The position numbers and the translations under genes were made by a program. Source: Clostridiales bacterium (GTDB lineage: Bacteria > Bacillota > Clostridia > Oscillospirales > Oscillospiraceae). From it: a stretch of DNA of 64,000 nt. This document shows, one piece after another, positions 60,998 through 64,000 of this stretch; within the stretch, counting starts at the first letter, position 1; each line of letters begins with the position of its first letter. The notes beneath the pieces are model-generated. The model made no database searches and was not told the DNA's origin. It saw only the letters and a list, made by a program, of their open reading frames with translations. The stretch is taken from contig JALFJQ010000068.1 in assembly GCA_022775085.1 (NCBI GenBank), positions 1 through 64,000 of the forward strand. Direction: 5' to 3'.

Positions 60998-62263
60998 TCA
61001 GCTCTTGTAGTAGATCTTCGCGGGGGAATCCTTGCCGACCATGTTCAGCACGATACGGACGATGACCGCGCTGCATACGCACCAGACCTGAGAGATGCCC
61101 GGCAGACCGGCATATGCCAGAACAATACCCACAGCGACAGCCACAAGACCTCTCCAGTCCCACTTGATGTCGATCTGCTCAGCATTGGGATAGCCCTTGC
61201 GGTAGGTGTAGAGATAGTCAGCCATAAAGACGCCAATGATAGCAGGAACGCAGTTGGACAGGAAAATGAGGAATGTGCCGAAATACTGGAAGAAGTTCAT
61301 AGCGGTCAGGATCAGCGCGATGATGCCGCAGATGACCGTCATCTTTTTGTGCTCAAGTTTAAACATATTGCCCCAAGTCAGAGCGCAGGAGTATTCGTTG
61401 CCCTGGGCGGGACCCCAGTTTCCGAAAATACCGATCAGCAGACCGGGGATCGCAAGGCCCTGCGCGGCCAGAACATAAGGCATATCGCCATATCCCGTCG
61501 CGATGGCGCCGATGGCACCGATGATCAGCATCAGGGGATTCAGGATCAGCATGAAGAGGATGCCAAGTCCTGCCGCGACCTTTGTATTCTTGGCAAATCT
61601 CATAAAGTCAGGGAGCAGGGAGCAGGCGCAGCCGATCCAGGAGCCGATGGCCAGGCCGACCAGAGAGCCGAAGGGCAGCTTAGAGGCAGGCACATAAGCC
61701 ATAAGGCCGGACATACCGCCCAGGCCTCTGATGCCGATAAAAGCGGATACAAGGCCAAAAATGCCGATAACAGGAATGCAGATCGTGCCAAGCTTGCTCA
61801 TGGCCTTCATTCCGAAAGCCGCTGTCGCGGTGAAAAGGATCACAGAGACGAGGCTCATTGCGTATTGCGGGATACCGGGGATAAAAGCGTTGATCGCGCT
61901 TCCCATCAGACCTGCGTCCACCGCGGTCCAGCCCAGCAGAGAGAACGCAAGGAAGAAGCCGATGATTTTGGATCCGTATTTTCCGTATGCGTAGTTGATG
62001 AGCTGACCAAAGGTCATGCCGGTTTTTGCCGCGGCGCAGCCCATAATGACCGCAATCACGGTGAGAAATACCGCGCCAACCGCGATCGCCATCAGAACTG
62101 TTTTGAAATCGCCGCCAAACCCCATGTTTGCGCCAGCCTGAAGGGATGTTGTCATGAAGATGAATCCGGACATCGCTCCGAATAGGGAGGTCGTCTTCAT
62201 CCTCTGATCCATGGGTACTGCCTGTGATGCAAACTGGCCGGTAGATTCTTTTTGTTCTGCCAT
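60998..62263 (-). CDS. NCS1-family nucleobase/heterocycle permease (2)
   Basis: A 421-residue CodB-type permease with about 12 membrane segments. It has MKTTSLFGAMSGFIFMTTSL near the start, AAAKTGMTFGQLINYAYGKY (about 82) and GCACSLLPDFMRFAKNTKVA (about 210). It is clearly diverged from the first permease. It is the first gene of the set, with AAGGAG before the ATG. Two permeases around one amidase imply two related substrates or an import-export pair. Confidence 0.92.
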   Translation of the reverse strand: MAEQKESTGQFASQAVPMDQRMKTTSLFGAMSGFIFMTTSLQAGANMGFGGDFKTVLMAIAVGAVFLTVIAVIMGCAAAKTGMTFGQLINYAYGKYGSKIIGFFLAFSLLGWTAVDAGLMGSAINAFIPGIPQYAMSLVSVILFTATAAFGMKAMSKLGTICIPVIGIFGLVSAFIGIRGLGGMSGLMAYVPASKLPFGSLVGLAIGSWIGCACSLLPDFMRFAKNTKVAAGLGILFMLILNPLMLIIGAIGAIATGYGDMPYVLAAQGLAIPGLLIGIFGNWGPAQGNEYSCALTWGNMFKLEHKKMTVICGIIALILTAMNFFQYFGTFLIFLSNCVPAIIGVFMADYLYTYRKGYPNAEQIDIKWDWRGLVAVAVGIVLAYAGLPGISQVWCVCSAVIVRIVLNMVGKDSPAKIYYKS

Positions 62264-62380
62264 TATTTCTACTCCTTTTCTGATCTATTTCAGACATTTT
62301 TTCTTTGCGAAAAAACAGTTCTGACGGATATTATCTGCCGGCTTCCCCCACCGACTGGTGGAAAACTGTCGATTACTGCC

Positions 62381-62409
62381 TTGCGCTCAATAGCCGGATG
62401 TGGTATAAT
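62381..62409 (+). promoter_or_regulatory. Promoter of the LysR gene
   Basis: TTGCGC (62381-62386), a 17 bp spacer and TATAAT (62404-62409). The 331 bp divergent gap (62264-62594) also holds a CCACC-GACTGGTGG hairpin and no gene. Confidence 0.7.
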
Positions 62410-62594
62410 ATTTTTTAAGACGATACGGCTGAGACGTTGGCGATACGAAACAACAGGATGGAAAACCAAACGAGTTTTTTGTTCAAATTTCATAACTTTG
62501 ATTATATTATTACCGCTTTTTTCTCTTTTTGCAATTCAGACAAAGAATCCGGTTATTCCATAACGGAATGATATGCCTGACAAAGGAGGTTATC

Positions 62595-63482
62595 ATGAAT
62601 TCTCAGATGATCAAATGCTTCAACGCGCTGTGCCAGACGCGTAATTTCACCAAGGCGGCGGATTCTTTGTATATGTCACAGTCCTCCTTCTCAAAATGCC
62701 TGAAAAGCCTTGAGGCGGAGCTTGGCTGCAATCTGATAGACCGGCGGAAAACGCCAATCAGCCTGACGGAAGCGGGCGAGGTGTTCGCGAAATATTCCGT
62801 CAGATTTGTCGAACTGCACAATGACATGATGACCGAACTTCAGCCGTATCTTGCGAACACGGAACAGCATTTGCGCATATCCGCCATACCTCTGGTCCTT
62901 GATTACGGCGCGGTCAGGACCATTACCTCCTTCCAGGCGATCACTCCGAAGCTCAGGATCGACTATTTGGAGTGCGATCAGGCGAAGACCCTCCAGTCTC
63001 TGGCAAATAATACTTCCGATGTGGGGATCGTCCGTATCGATACCCTGGATCTGTCGCTTTATGACTATGTGGTCATCTCTGAAGAAGAGCTGGTCGTAGT
63101 ATGCAATTCCTCCTCGCCGCTTTCCAAAAAGGGAAGCGTATCCATTCGGGATCTGCGAAACGAACCCTTTATTACATTTGACCGGTCCTCCGAGCTGTAC
63201 GCGTATGTGATCTCCGCGTGCGAAAGATGCGGATTTTTCCCGAAAATCGCCAATATCAGCAGCCGGGTGAATATCATGCTGGGGATGGTCAGCGAGAATG
63301 TCGGCATCGCGCTCCTGCCTGCCCAGCTTGCGAAAAAGTTCCAGTCCAATTTCCCGGTCTCCATACTTAAGCTTTCAGACCCCATTATCACCAAGACAGC
63401 ATTCGTAAAGCTGAAGGCTTCCGTTGCGGATCAGACGGTCGTATCTGATTTTTGGAAGTATATACATGACACCTTCGACTAG
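62595..63482 (+). CDS. LysR-family transcriptional regulator
   Basis: A 295-residue LysR regulator. The N-terminal winged helix is MIKCFNALCQTRNFTKAADS and LYMSQSSFSKCLKSLEAELG (about 5-45); the effector domain spans about 88-295. The ATG at 62595 has AAGGAGG upstream. It is divergent from the NCS1-amidase operon, the classic arrangement for a LysR activator of the neighbouring operon, with an N-heterocycle or its product as the probable inducer. The stop is TAG. Confidence 0.93.
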   Translation: MNSQMIKCFNALCQTRNFTKAADSLYMSQSSFSKCLKSLEAELGCNLIDRRKTPISLTEAGEVFAKYSVRFVELHNDMMTELQPYLANTEQHLRISAIPLVLDYGAVRTITSFQAITPKLRIDYLECDQAKTLQSLANNTSDVGIVRIDTLDLSLYDYVVISEEELVVVCNSSSPLSKKGSVSIRDLRNEPFITFDRSSELYAYVISACERCGFFPKIANISSRVNIMLGMVSENVGIALLPAQLAKKFQSNFPVSILKLSDPIITKTAFVKLKASVADQTVVSDFWKYIHDTFD

Positions 63483-63605
63483 GGGACCACAGGCAATCGC
63501 GCAGGATCCTCTGAGACGCAGGCGCCGGAAAACGCGGGAGGGACTTGTATTCAACCGCGTTTTGCCGTATAATTAAGGAAAAAGCAATGATATGGAGGGA
63601 TCACT

Positions 63606-64000
63606 ATGGCAGGAGCGCTGGAAGGAGTGAAGATCCTTGGGTTTACGCATTTTGCGCAGGGACCGTTCGCTTTGCAGCTGCTGGGTGATTTGGGCGCGGA
63701 TGTCATCAATGTAGAACGGCCCGGTAAAGGGGACTTTAACCGTAGTTTTCATCAGCGGGAGGACATGGGAGGAGAAAGCCCCATTTTTCTGGCGCTGAAC
63801 AGAAATAAGCGGAGTCTCGCGGTCGATCTGAAATCTCCCGAGGGCAAGCAGATCATCAAGGAGCTGGTAAAGGACACAGATGTTCTGGTGACCAATTACC
63901 GGGCCGGTGTGCTGGAGCATTTGGGCCTGGGCTACGACGAGCTGCGGAAGATCAATCCCGCGCTGGTATACTGTGAGGCACTGGGATATGGGGAGTCTGG
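63606..64000 (+). CDS. Class III CoA-transferase (CaiB/BaiF), partial
   Basis: The first 131 residues of a CaiB/BaiF-type CoA-transferase; the gene runs off the right edge. The start is LEGVKILGFTHFAQGPFALQ, followed by LLGDLGADVINVERPGKGDF and NRNKRSLAVDLKSPEGKQII. This fits formyl-CoA, carnitine or bile-acid CoA-transferases. The catalytic Asp usually near residue 165-170 lies beyond the window. GGAGGG lies seven bases before the ATG. Its position after the LysR gene may link it to catabolism. Confidence 0.93.
   Translation, partial: MAGALEGVKILGFTHFAQGPFALQLLGDLGADVINVERPGKGDFNRSFHQREDMGGESPIFLALNRNKRSLAVDLKSPEGKQIIKELVKDTDVLVTNYRAGVLEHLGLGYDELRKINPALVYCEALGYGES

Overview
The window looks like a chromosomal segment of a spore-forming, strictly anaerobic Firmicute of the class Clostridia, most likely the Oscillospirales. 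The signs are a trimeric [FeFe]-hydrogenase set, corrinoid methyltransferases, TPP and THF riboswitches on ECF transporter genes, sporulation genes (spoVT, a Spo0A C-terminal fragment) and abundant small palindromic intergenic repeats. The assignment is inferred from gene content; no database was searched.

Layout. 1-113: 5' end of a 16S rRNA gene (minus) with three tandem promoters. 641-7601: CBS-domain protein and the aspartate-to-threonine pathway (asd, lysC, hom on minus; thrC, thrB on plus), separated by palindromic repeats. 7.6-11.3 kb: repeats, a TPP-riboswitch-controlled thiT, a VanW-family protein and a hypothetical protein. 11.5-15.6 kb: hydABC-type hydrogenase operon. 15.8-22.5 kb: MoxR ATPase with a VWA protein (nonsense codon), an anchored LRR protein and a surface PHP-domain protein. 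22.7-25.1 kb: citXG-citC, with no citrate lyase subunits nearby.

25.3-39.6 kb holds the most striking structure. The sporulation regulator gene spoVT is split after codon 33 by a 13.8 kb element. The 5' piece lies at 25328. The missing 147 codons lie at 39196-39639, fused in frame to the C-terminus of the element's own large serine recombinase. Joining the pieces at a shared GACCCG restores a 180-codon canonical SpoVT. The element carries a sugar or polyol ABC transporter with two Gfo/Idh/MocA dehydrogenases, two xylose-isomerase-like TIM-barrel enzymes and an arylamine N-acetyltransferase. It also carries RhuM, IS5-type transposase halves with a 47 bp overlap, a Spo0A fragment and 101 bp tandem repeats.

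39.7-43.1 kb is chromosomal: THF-riboswitch-controlled folT with an unusual extra domain, a Noc/ParB protein, a DUF2284 protein and a low-molecular-weight phosphatase. 43.2-47.9 kb is a second, tyrosine-recombinase element (int, xis, HTH protein, VirE-type ATPase, primase zinc-finger protein). 48.3-56.6 kb is a corrinoid methyl-transfer operon (UroD-type methyltransferase, two corrinoid proteins, pterin methyltransferase, reductive activase, DUF1638, SLC13 transporter, 49-residue protein) with a GntR regulator, probably for demethylating an imported methylated compound. 56.7-58.7 kb is a graveyard of IS630 and IS5 copies. 58.8-64 kb holds two NCS1 permeases flanking an isochorismatase-fold amidase, a LysR regulator and the start of a class III CoA-transferase.
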